In this document: positions 1 through 11,794 of the stretch, one piece after another
How the letters are laid out: each line of letters starts with the position of its first letter
How positions within the stretch are numbered: the first letter of the stretch is position 1
DNA from: Narthecium ossifragum
Lineage: Eukaryota; Streptophyta; Magnoliopsida; Dioscoreales; Nartheciaceae
Direction of reading: 5' to 3'
Assembly: GCA_963920575.1 (NCBI GenBank)
Contig: OY986969.1
Span: 7,251,076 to 7,315,075 of the forward strand
Length of the DNA: 64,000 bases
Program-made: the position numbers and the translations under genes
Notes under the pieces: generated by a model
What the model was told of the DNA's origin: nothing
Database searches by the model: none
The model's input: only the letters and a program-made list of their open reading frames with translations

Positions 1-560
1 AATCGCGGCGGTGGAGGACCGATGGGGAGGAGATTGGAGAGGAGGAGATCGCAGCGGTGAATGCGTGGTGGAGAGGAGATCGCGGTGGAGTAGATTGGTG
101 GAGGAGATGACAGCGGTCCTGAACCTCCAGTTAAGTCTCGATCTTCCTCACTTTATCCTCTCTCCTCTCCACTCCTCTCCTTTGTTCTTCCTCAGCCGTG
201 GTGGAGAGGAGATTGCAGCGGTAGAGAACCAGTGGAGAGGAGATCGCAGCGGTGAAGGCGTGGTGGAGAGGAGATTGCAGCGGTGAAGGCGTGGTGGAGA
301 GGAGATTGCAGCGGTGGAGGACCAGTGGAGAGGAGGAGATCACAGCGGTGAAGGCGTGGTGGAGAGGAGGAAATCGCGGTGGAGTAGATCGGTGGAGGAG
401 ATGGCAGCGGTCCTGCCTCCAGGTAAGTCTCGATCTTCCTCACTTCATCCTCTCTCCTATCCACTATCTCCTCTCTGTTGTTCCTCAGACGCGGTGGAGG
501 AGATCTCTGCTTCCTTCTCTCCTTCACCTCTCTTCTCCCTCTTATAATCGAGGCTCAATT
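1..560. repeat. Purine-rich minisatellite with a duplicated block
   Basis: The stretch is built from variants of a 31-bp unit containing GTGGAGAGGAGATTGCAGCG; a clean 31-bp period is visible near 258-320. A larger block of about 290 bp is present twice: the CT-rich segment near 118-204 recurs near 410-498. In the second copy that segment begins CAGGTAAGT and ends TTCCTCAG, like a small intron; in the first copy the GT has become TT. All reading frames here are low complexity and I do not regard any as a gene. Confidence 0.7.
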
Positions 561-719
561 ATTGAGGTGACCGGCACCACCATGTTTCTGACCGGCGAAA
601 GAAAGTATCGAGCAAGAGGCCAAAAGTGGTGGTGTCGGGGGCAAAGTCGGTGTTGCTGACCCACCGGTCGGCTGCCACCAAGGGCACCGACAGCATCCCC
701 ACCGACGACATCCCTTTTC

Positions 720-909
720 CCTTCCCTTTTTGTATCAAACCGGTTTGTACCAGTCGATATTCATCCAAACCGACATGTTTGGATATGTATCAGCCGATAC
801 ACATCCGGTCTCCTCTAATCCGATCCGGGGGAGAAAACCGTCCCGGTTAGCCACCGGTACGGTAAATATCAGCCGGTACGCACAGTACCGGCCGGTATGG
901 AAATCCATG
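720..909 (+). mobile_element. hAT-like terminal fragment
   Basis: The stretch repeats CCGGTAC- and CCGATA-type words and ends with CCGGTATGGAAATCCATG, which resembles the right terminus of the complete hAT element at 1493-5982 (CCGGCATGGCAATCCATG). No matching left end or target duplication was found, so this looks like a truncated relative or a remnant end. Confidence 0.35.
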
Positions 910-1484
910 GTCGGCACATAGGGTTGGCACTGCATGTGCCAGTGAAAAGTGTCGTGACAGCCTCTCCGGCACATCGACCCTTGGTTTCATCCAACTGCCT
1001 AATTGCATAACTAACTAAATATCTCTCATGAAGTAAACCAATTAGTTACCCCAACATCGACATACTGCATACTCCATACAATAATTAACTCATTTGTGGA
1101 CCAATTTGGAGCATTATAGAAAAGCTCACTTGGATATTAACAACTTTTTAAGTAAGGAATATTACAGCAACACATACTTAGATATTTAGGACTTTCAAGC
1201 AATTGCATAAAGTCGAATGTAACCTTGGCACCATCGAGCACCTGCATGACATACTACAGTACGCATATACTTATAGCAGTTCCTAATATTCAAATAACTT
1301 AGAAATTTAAACTATATAGTCTGAAATAATACAACCGTATTGGTAAGAGATAATATGACAGTCATACAATATGTATCCATCGAAGCAGCAACCATGGTTT
1401 TATGTCATCGGCATGTGTCGTGCTGGTCTATGAATAGGATTTACGTACCAAAGGATACAAAGCTTGCCACCGACACCAACCATG
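910..1484. other. AT-rich spacer, no gene seen
   Basis: Unstructured AT-rich sequence between a hAT fragment and the complete hAT element. No coding frame of note, no RNA gene and no clear repeat was recognised. It would lie in intron 3 of the F-box/WD40 gene if that gene continues leftward. Confidence 0.4.
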
Positions 1485-1559
1485 CTAGTGAGCAGGGATT
1501 TCCATACCGACCGGCACAGATCCGTGCCGGCCGGTCTGTACCGGGCCGGTAGCTTCTCG

Positions 1560-2220
1560 GCATAAAAAGAGTTGAGATCGGAGGGGAAGAAAGAGAGAGA
1601 GGAGGGGAAGAAAGAGAGGGGAGGAGAGGGCAGGAGGGCAGGAGGGCAGGAGGGAAGGAGCCCGGAGCAGAGGGGGAGCCGAAGCCGGAGGGGAGGGAGG
1701 AGGAGAAGAAACATAGAGGAGAGAAACATATGAAGAGGGGAGGAGGGGAAGCAAGAAGAGGGAGGAGAGAGCGGGAGGGAAGGAGGAGCCGGAGCAGAGG
1801 GGGATCCGGAGCCGGAGGGGAGGACAAGGCGGAGCCAGAGGGGAGGACGAGCCGGAGTCGGAGAAGCGGAGCCGGAGCTGAAGGGGAGGAGGAGCCAGAG
1901 GAGAAGAGGAGGTGGAGGGGAGGAGTCGGAGCAGGAGGGGAGACGGACGCAGAGGAGAGGAGGAGACGGAGGGGAGGAGCCGTGATCGATGGGGAAAAAG
2001 TGGGTAGGTAAGGAGTGAAAGAGAGCCCGGGAGAAAAAAAAAGAAGGGAGAGAGAGACGAGAGTAGTGGCCACGTGGAGAGAGAAAAAAAAGGGGGGGAG
2101 AGAGGAAAAGTGATCGGTGAATTGATGGGCAGCATGGAGAGGAAGATAAGAAGAGAAACGAAATAGATAAGATTGGTCGGGTAGTAGTCAGCAAGTCAAA
2201 GGAGAGAGAGAGGGGGGGGG
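1560..2220. repeat. GGAGGGG-rich low-complexity tract
   Basis: The tract is a diffuse array of GGAGGGGAGGAGG- and GCCGGAG-type words in the 5' region of the hAT element, ending with a G run near 2210-2221. The long minus-strand frames across it encode Ser/Pro/Leu runs and are products of base composition, not genes. Confidence 0.6.
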
Positions 2221-2710
2221 GTGAGTGAGTGCCGACGGGCTAAAAATCAGTATGTTATTTATCATTAGTTTTTATTTATCAATGATAAACCTCATATAGT
2301 ATATTATTTATTATTATTTTTATTTAATGATGGTAATTAGTAACATTTTTTTATTTAATAATGATTGGTTTTAGCATTTTTTATCTAATAATGGTAACTT
2401 TCCAATAATTAAATGCATAACATAAAATTTTAAAATTTTATGTTAATAATCATTTTATTTACTATATTACTTTCTTATGCTATTTAGTTTTTTATTACTT
2501 ATTCATGTTAATTTTTACGTTAATTGTTGATGTTACTTTCTATGTTAATTACTTACGATAATTTTCATATTAATTGATAAATATTGTATTTTACATCAAA
2601 ATTAATTCAAATTGGTGGACAAATTAGAAAACTAGTTTTTGTTCGTATTTGAAGGTGTTAAAAAAAAGTTTTAAAATTTTCATGAATTTCCTGTTAGAAT
2701 GCTATATATT

Positions 2711-5700
2711 TTTAAAGGTGTTGTTGGAGATGCCACCCAAAGAGCGTGTGGAGATCGGATAGGAGCATGGAGAGATGGTTAATGGGAACAGATTTCACTG
2801 GAAGTGCAAGTATTGTGGTATGATTGGAAAGGGAGGGGGTGAGCAGACTGAAAATGCATGTGGCTGGTATTGCAAGAGACACGAAGAAATGCACTAAAGT
2901 GTCACAGGAGCTCAAACGGAGACTTAAACAGGAGATAGAGGCAGTAAAGGAGGGGAAAAAGGCAGCCGAAAGATGTAAATTAAAAATCGACAGACGGGCT
3001 ACAGAATATCCGATTGTTGATTAGTACGAGGGTATGGGGGATGATGTAGAAGCAGAATTTTGTGCAGGTGTGAACGAGTCGTTAGAAGATCGATCGGCGT
3101 GGGAGGAGATTCAACGACGAAGGGGCAGATTTGGTTCTTCACAGTATGAGGTTGGTTTTGGTGCTGGTTCTAATTCACAATACTTTAACGAATTGGGTGT
3201 TGGAGCTGATTTCTTTCCTGAAAGCTCAGCAGACATAACTCTCTTCTTTGTATGTTCGGATCTCGCAGGCAAAGGGGTAGAGTGAGCATAGACGTCAGAG
3301 GCTGGACAAGCGTAGATGTTAGAGACATAGATCCAAACGCATTTCCTGGTCAAGAGTCCAAACAAAAACGGATCGATGACTGGAAATGAGAGAAGAAGGC
3401 AATAGGGCGCTAAATATCTGTTTTGGACTCCTTGTACAACACACTGTATTAACTTGATCTTTCATGGCATTGGGGATATAAAAATGGTGAAGAGTAGTGG
3501 AGAAAGCCTAATATGTAGCCAAATATCTATACAACTCACCTTATCTTCAGTCTATGGCTAAAAGGAAGAATGGGTTAAAGGCGTTTTTTGCATCCACTGA
3601 TTGAACGAGTGCCAAATATGCTCAAAAAGGCGAGGGGAAACTAGCAGAGCACACGATCCTGTCGGACAAATTCTGGGAGCATGTAAGTGAGATCATCAGA
3701 TCTGTGGAGCCCTTGTATTCTATTCTATGCATAGTTGACGGTGACACTAGGCCTCAGATGAGCTATGTTTATCACGCGCTAAAGATGACGAAAGACGAGA
3801 TAAAGCAAGCAGGAACACTGCTTTCTGACCTGATCTTGCGGATCATTGATCGCCGATGCAACACACAGATGGGCCGAGACCTACACTTAGCAGGTACGTC
3901 CATCATCATCCAATGACTTTAGGTTATTTATTAAATTATAAACACTGACGAATCTTGTTCTGTATATGATAGGTTACTATCTGCATCTGGGACTACACTA
4001 CAGTTATAACTTACGCATGCAACATGATTTACTGCGAGCACCACAAATCTGTATACTTAAACTTGAACCCGATATTGAGCGTGCCTCTTGCGATTAACAA
4101 GGTAAGCGCCGCTTACCTTATTGTTTGTCCGTATTTAAACTCAACCAACCCCAATGGAAGTTAAGCATTAATATCTTATGTCGGTATAGGCAGGGAAGTT
4201 CGTTTCGAGAAGCTACAGGATCTTTTGGAGAAAACATGGCGGTCAAGACGCGATATAACACTGATCCCGGTGAGTTTATGCTGCTTTAATCTATCAGTCG
4301 ATTATGGTATGTTAAGCTAATTGATATAACTAAACCTAACCGCAGCTGTTGTTTCTTGTCACGTCTGAGTGGTGGGTGCAATACGGAGACTCCGCACCCA
4401 ACTTATAAAAACTAGGGATCCGCATCCTCTCGCAAACCACCTCATCTAGCGAATGTGAACGCAATTGGTCTACATTCGCACTCATTCACATCAAAATGTG
4501 AAATCGTCTATCGTATGCTCGTTTGGAGAAGATGGTGTACGTACACTACAACATGAGGCTTAGACTGCGACACGTCAGCACAGATTTGTCGAAGGAAGTT
4601 GGAGAGTTTGATATTCTAGACGCTGGTTTTTTCGACGATGACTCTGATCCTATCAACGACTGGTTGCGAACTACAGATGACCAACCGAACCCAGAGCTTG
4701 ATGAGCCTAGTGATCCACCGCATCCTTATCGGTACATTTCTTAGGAGCTGAGAGTGGACGACGTTGATACATGAAGCAAGGAGCATATGGGTCATCCTGT
4801 TGATGATTGGCATCCTGCAAGATCACAGAGCTACTGGGAGTTCAAGCAGATCACATGCTACACCTAATGAGCCCCGACTTGGGGATGATGACAGAGACTT
4901 TGAGAGCCTCATGCAGGGTGCTAGAGATAAAAGAGGTCAAACGAGCTAGGTGTCTGGAGACCAACGGGGATGGGCTACAAGTTCTCATCCGCCGACATTT
5001 GCAGGACGCCAATCCAAAAGTCCTATGAATGTTGAAAATGCCGAGACTACTGATAGCAAGTCATCGTCTTCAGAGACAAGAGAAATTGGAGGTGATGACG
5101 GTGTCGGAGGAGAAGAGACATTCGTCCTATAGATAGAGGCTCAAAGGGGCATACGTTTTACCGAGGAACAGTTTTATCACCATGCTACTCAGGATTCTGA
5201 TCACGGCGCAAAACATCCAAGGGCCGAGGCCGATGCGGTATATAAAAGAAAAGGAAAGGGTAACACAAGTAGAGGGACTAAGCACGACTATACTTCCATG
5301 CGTGAGGGATTGGCAGCGATCGATGCAGAGATCAGTTCATCTTCGTCCGCCCCTTCATACCAGCATGGTCACTATGGAGAGAGATGATCATGATAGTTAT
5401 GCTACGTCTCAGCATTCTAGTCATATCGGCCACCCTCAGTGGCCACAGAAGCCTACCTTCATGCATGGTATTTTTGGAGATACCAAATCATCTACTTCAC
5501 GTGATAATTCCGGATATTCATATGGTTATACTGATACAAACCAGTCATACCAACCGCATCAGATTGAAGTAGAGATTATACAGGCTCCTGAGACTGTCAT
5601 TGATTCCGAGCGTGATGCTGCAGAGTACCATTTGCTCATTAGAGGTTTTGAAGTCTATTATTCTCATTATATGACTTTCTCTCAGTATATGCAGCACTGG

Positions 5701-5757
5701 AGTTATACTAGAAATATTTATCTTAGACCATCGAATGACAGATTATGGTTAGTTTAA
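2711..5757 (+). pseudogene. hAT transposase relic (BED finger to C-terminal dimerisation domain)
   Basis: Pieces of a plant hAT transposase appear in the correct order. A BED-type zinc finger (HWKCKYCG, then RLKMHVAG) lies at about 2790-2890, split by a one-base frameshift in the G run near 2832-2840. The central part, with KFWEHVSEIIRSVEPLYS and YVYHALKMTKDEIK, is at about 3570-3860. The hAT C-terminal dimerisation part (SEWWVQYG, SSSECERNWS, RLEKMVYVHYNMRLR) is at about 4365-4580. A Tyr/Ser/His-rich tail follows to 5757. In-frame stops replace expected Trp (near 2758 and 3598), Gln (4407) and Arg (4500) codons. Some gaps may be introns, for example around 3900-4360, but the stops show a dead copy. 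Family assignment is by recognised motifs; the subfamily is unknown. Confidence 0.87.
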
Positions 5758-5990
5758 GAAGGAGCTTGGTGTGTACTTATATGATAGATGTATTGAGTTG
5801 TTGATTCTATGTCATGTATTGTATCATACTACTTTGGTATGTTTTCACTCTGCTCTTATATAAGAGATTATATTTGGCCAATTGGAGATGTTGAATACGA
5901 GTGAATTTCACTCAACTGGTCCGGCGCGCCCCGTGCCGGCAAGTTGACGGCACGATGCGTGCCACCGGCATGGCAATCCATGCTAGTGAG

Positions 5991-6410
5991 TTTTCAGCAC
6001 GACAATTCCCCTAAATCATGGCACATTATGATACCTGCGGGTTTCACACAAAAACTATCTAAAGAAAATAGTTGACTTTTGAATCTGAACGCATATAGTT
6101 GTCTAATACATGCCCTTGTTTTGGTAATAAAAGTCGATATCTCCATTACTAAAACCTAGAGATCATTCTCTGACCTCTCACTCCGATCTCTTTGATGTCC
6201 AACGTCCGATTATCTCGTATGCCATTCTTGGTCAATCACCTCACCTCCCATTCACAACACCGACGGACTCGGTCGCCCACATTACGTCTCCCTACTTTGC
6301 CGCAACCAACCACCCCTGACCCCCGCCCCTTCTCTTCTCAAAAACATTCGAATCCAAGTCAAGTATTTTAGTTCCGAATTTCAAAACTGTGCCGACTAGC
6401 TCCCAACTTA
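5991..6410. other. Spacer, no gene seen
   Basis: AT-rich sequence followed by a C-rich stretch (6200-6345) just right of the hAT insertion. I found no reading frame matching the missing WD40 exons of the neighbouring gene on either strand. Confidence 0.4.
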
Positions 6411-6498
6411 TGTGCCATCAGTACATGTCATGTTGATCTTCGGCTGACACAGTATGTGCCATCAGTACATGTCATGTTGATCTTCGGTTGACAGAGTT
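6411..6498. repeat. 44-bp tandem duplication
   Basis: Two adjacent copies begin TGTGCCATCAGTACATGTCA, the second at 6455, with a few differences. A partial third start (TGTGCCAGCAG) follows near 6499. There is no coding significance. Confidence 0.7.
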
Positions 6499-6954
6499 TG
6501 TGCCAGCAGCATGAAGCATGCAAGGCATAAAGCATGAAGAGGATGGAAAAATTCCCGGCATGTAAAACCCGTTGCAGAGTAGATGTATCACTCCCATAAA
6601 TTATCCACAAAATTGTTGATGAAGGCACAAACATGAAGCTGATACACATACATTGTGCTGATACATGTATCATTTATTAGCACAATAAGTGCCTGTCTAT
6701 GGCACTGCCAAGTTAATTACTTCTCTATCACTACTCTCCCACTCTTACCTTCTCCAAGCTGGCAACATTGCAACTGCCAAGTATCAGCACATAAAAGAAG
6801 CATAAGCAGAAGAAGAGAAGGAGAATAACAAGAACAAGAACAAGGACAAGTAGAAGAACAAGGACGAGAAAGGGGAGGAGGAGGAGGAGGAGAAGAAGCA
6901 ATTATAATAACTTCCTGTAATAAAAATCCAAAAGCAAATAACAAAATTTCATAC

Positions 6955-9900
6955 CTTATCCCCACCTCCTGTCAGAAATAATCCCCTCTTCATACGGCAT
7001 ATGCTAATCCTATAAAAAAAAGAAAATAAATACATATTAGGAAGGAAACTTATGCAACACTATGACTTATACTAAGAGTTTGTCAAGTACTCAGTAGACA
7101 CAAAAGATGGAGGTCAGTAAGTGTATTCTCGACAATCTAAAGTGCAAAATGATGAACATAAAAGGGATCATTTATAGCTAAAGGTTGACCAAAAGTTACA
7201 CCTAGTCTGTATACCCTAAATATACATTGGAAACTGACACATCATTGAGCAGAATAATAGCATGTCCAGAAGCTAATTTCTAATACACTGAAGATTTTAT
7301 TTTACAAAAATGCGGTAAGGAGGTAAGAGGGACCCAAGTTTGGAGATTAGCCTCCTTGCTTAGGGAGCTAAGATATTACTCTAGATAAGAATAGTAGCTC
7401 ACAAATATAACTTTTCTGCATTTCAAGGAAAATACACTTTCATAACAATGATGGAATCATCCTATACAAGATGGTATATGGTTAGAGGAAACGAATTATA
7501 TCAGCAAATAACGAGTTCAATGACATCTACAGTACCTTTAACCCCAAATCAGATAATACACTATGATGTTATATACATTAGTTTATGTAACTGTAACAGT
7601 TGGGAATATTTTCAGCTTTTCTTCACTATAAGCCATCCAAGATATTCATCTCGTTTGAGATCCATGCAGAATTTGTTAAAGCTATATAAAGCCCGTTATT
7701 ATATTTTTGATAATCTGTTTTCTGCTGATATGAAAAGGTTTATTTGGCATGAATATGCATCAATACAAGGTTAAAATAACAGATTCAGGTTGCAGAAGAT
7801 ATCTAAAATAAGTGCCCATATCATACATGTTAGAAGCATGCCAAGTCCCAGCTTCCTCATACCAACATGTCCAAGTGCGTACTAAGTGAGCCACCTGCTT
7901 ACTTTCATCGTAAACATGACATGGTTACGTCTTCTAGAGTAACCAATACTTTGATCCTAAAGATTATTGCAACCAGGAGTCATGGTGGAAGCATATGCTG
8001 ATTTAGTGACTTGACCAAGATGACGGGAGTGAGTCCGAATAGGTAATGGAGCTGGGAATAGGTTCTAAGAAGCTTGCAAGGAATACAGCATGGCTTGTAT
8101 CCAGGTGTTAAGGATATGCCGAGAATGCAATTGGTGCGAACACCATATACGGATCACCAATTCGATAGGTTTCCAGTCGATGAAAGAGAGTATACCAGCA
8201 AATTTGACTGTGGTGGGGTGATTGGTGTTTGAGTCCGTTTTGCATCTTAGTCACTATTAGATTTAGAGTCCTATTTCTTATTTGGGTTAAGAGTCTGCTT
8301 ATTTGGTTGAGTCACTTGTGGTTTCTTCCCCTATAAAACTGGAAACCATAATTGGATTTTGAGATCAATGAATACATTGAAAGCTTATAAATTCTTCCAA
8401 CGTAATCCATGAGGAATGGAGTCGTGATTTGCATTTGAGAAGCAACCCCATGTAACACATCTATGCTAATTAGAGATACCAGATCATAAACAATGTTAGC
8501 CCCTTGAATTAGAAGAATTTAAGTCAGAAACATAGACTCCATCTTTCTCATTTGCAATCTACAACCACTTTAAATTAACATTGCACAGCTTCAAAAGTTG
8601 GAAAGGTTTCTTTCGCTGCTATTCTTCAAGATTAATGTCCATATGTATCTCACTAAGGTTTTAATTTCTAGTATCATTGACATGTGCGCCTGTTTGAATA
8701 TTTCTTCAAATAAGCAGGAAGATTTCATTTAATTGAGAGAATGAGAGTCGACGAGAGTTAATCAAACAACATATAATCTTAAATCACATAAAAGCAACAC
8801 GATGACCTTCAAAATGCAAAGATATGCAATACATCAAAAGCTCGGCATGATATACAAACCTAGAAGAATGACCCTTCCATTGGTGAACTACTGCAGAACC
8901 ACATAGAAAAGCTAACCGATGCTGCTCCATAGCTAAATCTTCCAAGAACTTATTGATTGGTATTTGCAAAGGATCTAAAATACCATTGCCTTTGACACAT
9001 GGATTGTTCTTGTAGTATAAATCCTTCATCAGAGTAGACATGTAGATTATGTTGTGCCTGTCAAGAGTTTCAAGTAATAAGATCATAGAAACCAATAAGG
9101 GATTTTTGACCTTGTGAACAAGTAGAATTCGTGTCAAGAAGCTGGAGGCGAGAAAGCCAAATTACATGAAAGCCAAATTACGTGGTACTATTATAGTCTC
9201 CATGAACAACAGCACCCAAGTTGGATTCAGCCACTTGCGAAAAAATTGCATTTCTGGTCATGCGTGCACCACCATAGATGCACATCCTACTTGAAAGGTG
9301 ATATGATGCAATGTGTTAGCCAAAATAATGGCTAAACAATTAATGACTCACACGTAAGCAAAATAACAATGACCGATGAACGATAAGTATATGGTTTCAT
9401 CGTTCAGACACGAACCATCGGCCAAATGAGCGATCATATATCTATGTGTAAGGATGGAGCATCGTCCATAAAGCAAGAAGCCAAATCATCGGCCAAAGAC
9501 AAACATGAAGCAAGCAAAGAATGATGATCAACCAAAGGTCATGACGAAGCAAGCCAATTGAAGCCATCGTCCATAAGCAATTAAAACATGTATCAATTAA
9601 GGTTATAAAACACATGCAGATATGACGTGGACAAGGAACGATAAGTAATCCAGCGTAATCATGATGTGTGCAATGAAGGAGCATCGACCACGTGTACTCT
9701 CCAAACCAGAATAGAACGTGGAAGAAGCCGTTGCAGCGCAGTTAGCGCACGATCCCCTTCATTTGTGCCATTACCACTCAAGGCAGCAACAATTATTAGA
9801 TCCTTAGATGTAAATAGCTTTTTTTTCACCACTGTAAACCCCCGACTCTCTTGTAAACTTGCCATGAGCATGGATTCCAGCGTTTCTTTTGTAGCTGTAA

Positions 9901-11059
9901 GTTTTATTAATGAAGATCTTTAGTTGAATTACTGTTCTTCTTATTGCTTTCTTAGAATAATGTAGTTAGTATGATCAGTTTAATGGTTTTTCATTTCCAT
10001 TCTTTCTGGTAATTTAACTTAGAATTATGAGTTTTCCGTTTTTTGTTCTCTCCAATAGTTCAATTTAGTATAATTTAGGTTTAATTAGTTTAGATTAACT
10101 CTCATATTAAGATAAACTAGTTTTATTAATGTTGTTTATTTGCTTTCTGATTGTAGGTTTAATTTAGGGATAATTTAGATTTAATTAGGTTAAGATAAGT
10201 AGTTTATGTTCTTTATCTTTCCAATTATTGTTTTAAGTTCATCTAGATTAATTAGTTAGTTAAGATAATTTTAGATTAATTTAGATTCTATTTAAAACGT
10301 AATCTAGATTTTCAGTTCTCTTTACTGTCATTCCAATTGTCATTCCGATTGATCATCTTTTCCATTTAAATAGACACCTCTGTTCGAACATATTTTGAAG
10401 GAGTTTGAGCCTTATCACGTCCCTGATTTATTATTAAGACTAAGTTTGACCATTGCCGGTCTATGACAAGATTTCCACGTCAACACAATGTTTTTAACAT
10501 GTCACATTTAATATAGTAGACAGTGGACTGGCATATGCAATATATCGGATTATGCATGTGCCAACAATAATCCAGTACCATATCGCACTGCACATTCGTC
10601 TGCCTTTTGGCAATTGGTATATGGCTCGCCTTTTTCCATGAGAACAGGAGTTTCCCATCATGTCGTTTTGGTACACATATGAGCAAATTATCTACACAAG
10701 ATCTATTTCTCATATCCTCAAAGATAGTTTCTTTTGATCATTCCACAATTGGATGCTACAAGATTGTCTACACGGATGATGTTGAAATAAGATGTACAAT
10801 TGCTGGTCTAATGCTATAAACATCAAAGAAGCGAAGGGAAGAACGAGGGTGAGGAGGCTAACCATGACTTGCAAACGACGGAGCAGTGGAAGAGATCGAA
10901 GTGGTCGAGCTGAGCGAAGATAAGGCAGAGAACGTCGCCTTCGAGGGACAGGATGGACCCAGATCCGCCATGTCCTCCGCCTGGGTTGCTCCTCCGCTTC
11001 GCCATGCCGCTGCTGCTGCTCCTCGAGCGCAGAGGGCCACCGCTGCTGCTCGCTTCCAT
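6955..11059 (-). CDS. F-box/WD40-repeat protein, first three exons (partial gene)
   Basis: Three minus-strand exons join in phase with canonical sites. Exon 1, 11059-10863, is a Ser/Gly-rich start followed by an F-box (LEGDVLCLIFAQLDHFDLF, HCSVVCKS). Exon 2, 9057-8860, completes the F-box with Trp-His-Asn-Ile-Ile and continues through DPLQIPINKFLEDLAMEQHR and HQWKGHSSR. Exon 3, 7009-6955, encodes CRMKRGLFLTGGGDK, the first WD40 segment. Donors are TG|GTTAGC, AG|GTTTGT and AAG|GTATGA; acceptors are GACAG|G and ATAG|G. Both phase-2 codons rebuild conserved residues (Trp and Arg). From memory the layout resembles plant F-box/WD40 proteins of the At3g52030 type, which probably act as substrate receptors of SCF ubiquitin ligases. 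About 150 residues are visible. The remaining WD40 exons are not in 1-6954 as far as I can see, so the gene either runs off the left edge through a transposon-filled intron or is truncated. Confidence 0.75.
7010..8859 (-). other. Intron 2 of the F-box/WD40 gene
   Basis: A 1.85-kb intron bounded by GTTTGT and TATAG. It is AT-rich. The part near 8200-8390 (CCCCTATAAAACTGGAAACC followed by a leader-like stretch) resembles a worn LTR promoter fragment, but no ends were found. The frame at 7448-7774 has no recognisable domain and I do not treat it as a gene. Confidence 0.6.
9314..10485 (+). mobile_element. Solo LTR in intron 1 of the F-box/WD40 gene
   Basis: A 1,172-bp unit starting TGTTAGCCAAAATAATGG and ending CCACGTCAACA, flanked by a perfect 5-bp target duplication, CAATG (9309-9313 and 10486-10490). 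There is no internal region, so it is a solo LTR. Its early part repeats CGATGAACGATAAG- and CATCGGCCAAA-like words, echoing the interior of the LTR element at 21970-26843. The lineage is uncertain; a Tat-like Gypsy is likely from the TGTTAG start. Confidence 0.82.
10486..10862 (-). other. 5' part of intron 1 of the F-box/WD40 gene
   Basis: Intron sequence between the exon 1 donor and the solo LTR. Short frames on both strands have no recognisable domain. Confidence 0.55.
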
Positions 11060-11390
11060 TCTATACCACCGCCCCCTGGCTTCGTCCTGTCACCGTGCTG
11101 CTGATGGTCCCTCGTTGGAGCTTTGATAGTATCGGGCTTTCGAGAACTTGGTCGGCATGGAAAGACAGACTCATGACTTGAAGGGGGTTTCTGCGAGAAA
11201 TTCCAAGAACGGAGTTTTTAAAAGGGTTAACTATCAATTAGTAACCTCTACTTTCAAGAAATTTTTTTTGTGGTCCTCACGTTTAAAACTTTACATCGAG
11301 TACATCAGTTCAATAATTCGGATTGAAAAATGGTTTGTGTATATGACAAATGCATATGTAATGCACATGTCATCTGATCGATAGTCCATT
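11060..11390 (-). promoter_or_regulatory. Upstream region of the F-box/WD40 gene
   Basis: Sequence immediately 5' of the ATG at 11059 (minus strand). It is GC-rich for about 60 bp and then AT-rich beyond 11210. No convincing TATA box was identified, so the transcription start is not placed. Confidence 0.3.
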
Positions 11391-11399
11391 AGCGATTCT

Positions 11400-11630
11400 T
11401 TCATCTAATCCATACCACTACCGATGGATTCTAATCCATACCACTACCGATGGATTCTAATCCAAACCACTACCGATGGATTAGATGGAAGAATCGGTAG
11501 CTCACAACCGATTGAATTGTACCGGTAGTGAGGTACCGATTGGTTGATGGAGTCCATCCGTAGCTCACTACTGATGGACTAGATGAATAATTCAATCGGT
11601 AGTGGATTATCGATTCTTTCATGTAGTCTA
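11400..11630. repeat. 26-bp tandem repeat and palindromic ACCGAT units
   Basis: Three near-identical copies of a 26-bp unit containing CCACTACCGATGGATTC lie at about 11405-11480. They are followed by inverted variants (AATCGGTAG, ACCGATTG, GGTAGTGG) to about 11625. The stretch could fold back on itself and resembles the subterminal part of a DNA transposon, but no ends or target duplication were found. Confidence 0.5.
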
Positions 11631-11708
11631 TCTGATGTACACAAATCAGCACTCATTCGGATTTATGTGGGCCTCCAACCCATACGGCGTCAGCTAACGA
11701 CAAACGAG

Positions 11709-11794
11709 GTCATGTGCGTCGCACGCCTTCCCCATCATCCCATTACCACCCTTAAAGCGGGGTAAGCCACATGGCCACGTGTGACGCACATGAC
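11709..11794. repeat. 18-bp inverted repeat
   Basis: The arm GGTCATGTGCGTCGCACG at 11709-11726 is repeated inverted, with one mismatch, at 11777-11794, enclosing 50 bp. It may be a small fold-back element or a relic. Confidence 0.6.

Larger units (their letters stand above)
1493..5982 (+). mobile_element. hAT DNA transposon, formerly autonomous, 4.49 kb
   Basis: Both ends can be read. The left end starts CAGGGATTTCCATACCG; the right end, reverse-complemented, reads CATGGATTGCCATGCCG, giving imperfect terminal inverted repeats of about 17 bp with further similarity inward (GGCAC...GTGCC). It is flanked by a perfect 8-bp target duplication, CTAGTGAG, at 1485-1492 and 5983-5990, the length expected for the hAT superfamily. 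Inside are a purine-rich 5' region (about 1560-2060) and a transposase relic (2711-5757). Frameshift and nonsense mutations mean it cannot supply its own transposase. Confidence 0.88.

Noticed and set aside
1400..2194. Long minus-strand frames rich in Ser, Pro and Leu
   Set aside because: They lie across a GGAGGGG-type low-complexity tract inside the hAT element, all three frames are open together, and no domain is visible.
8530..8570. Candidate third exon of the F-box/WD40 gene (QMRKMES-like)
   Set aside because: It meets a stop at once and the exon at 7009-6955 fits the family and the phase far better.
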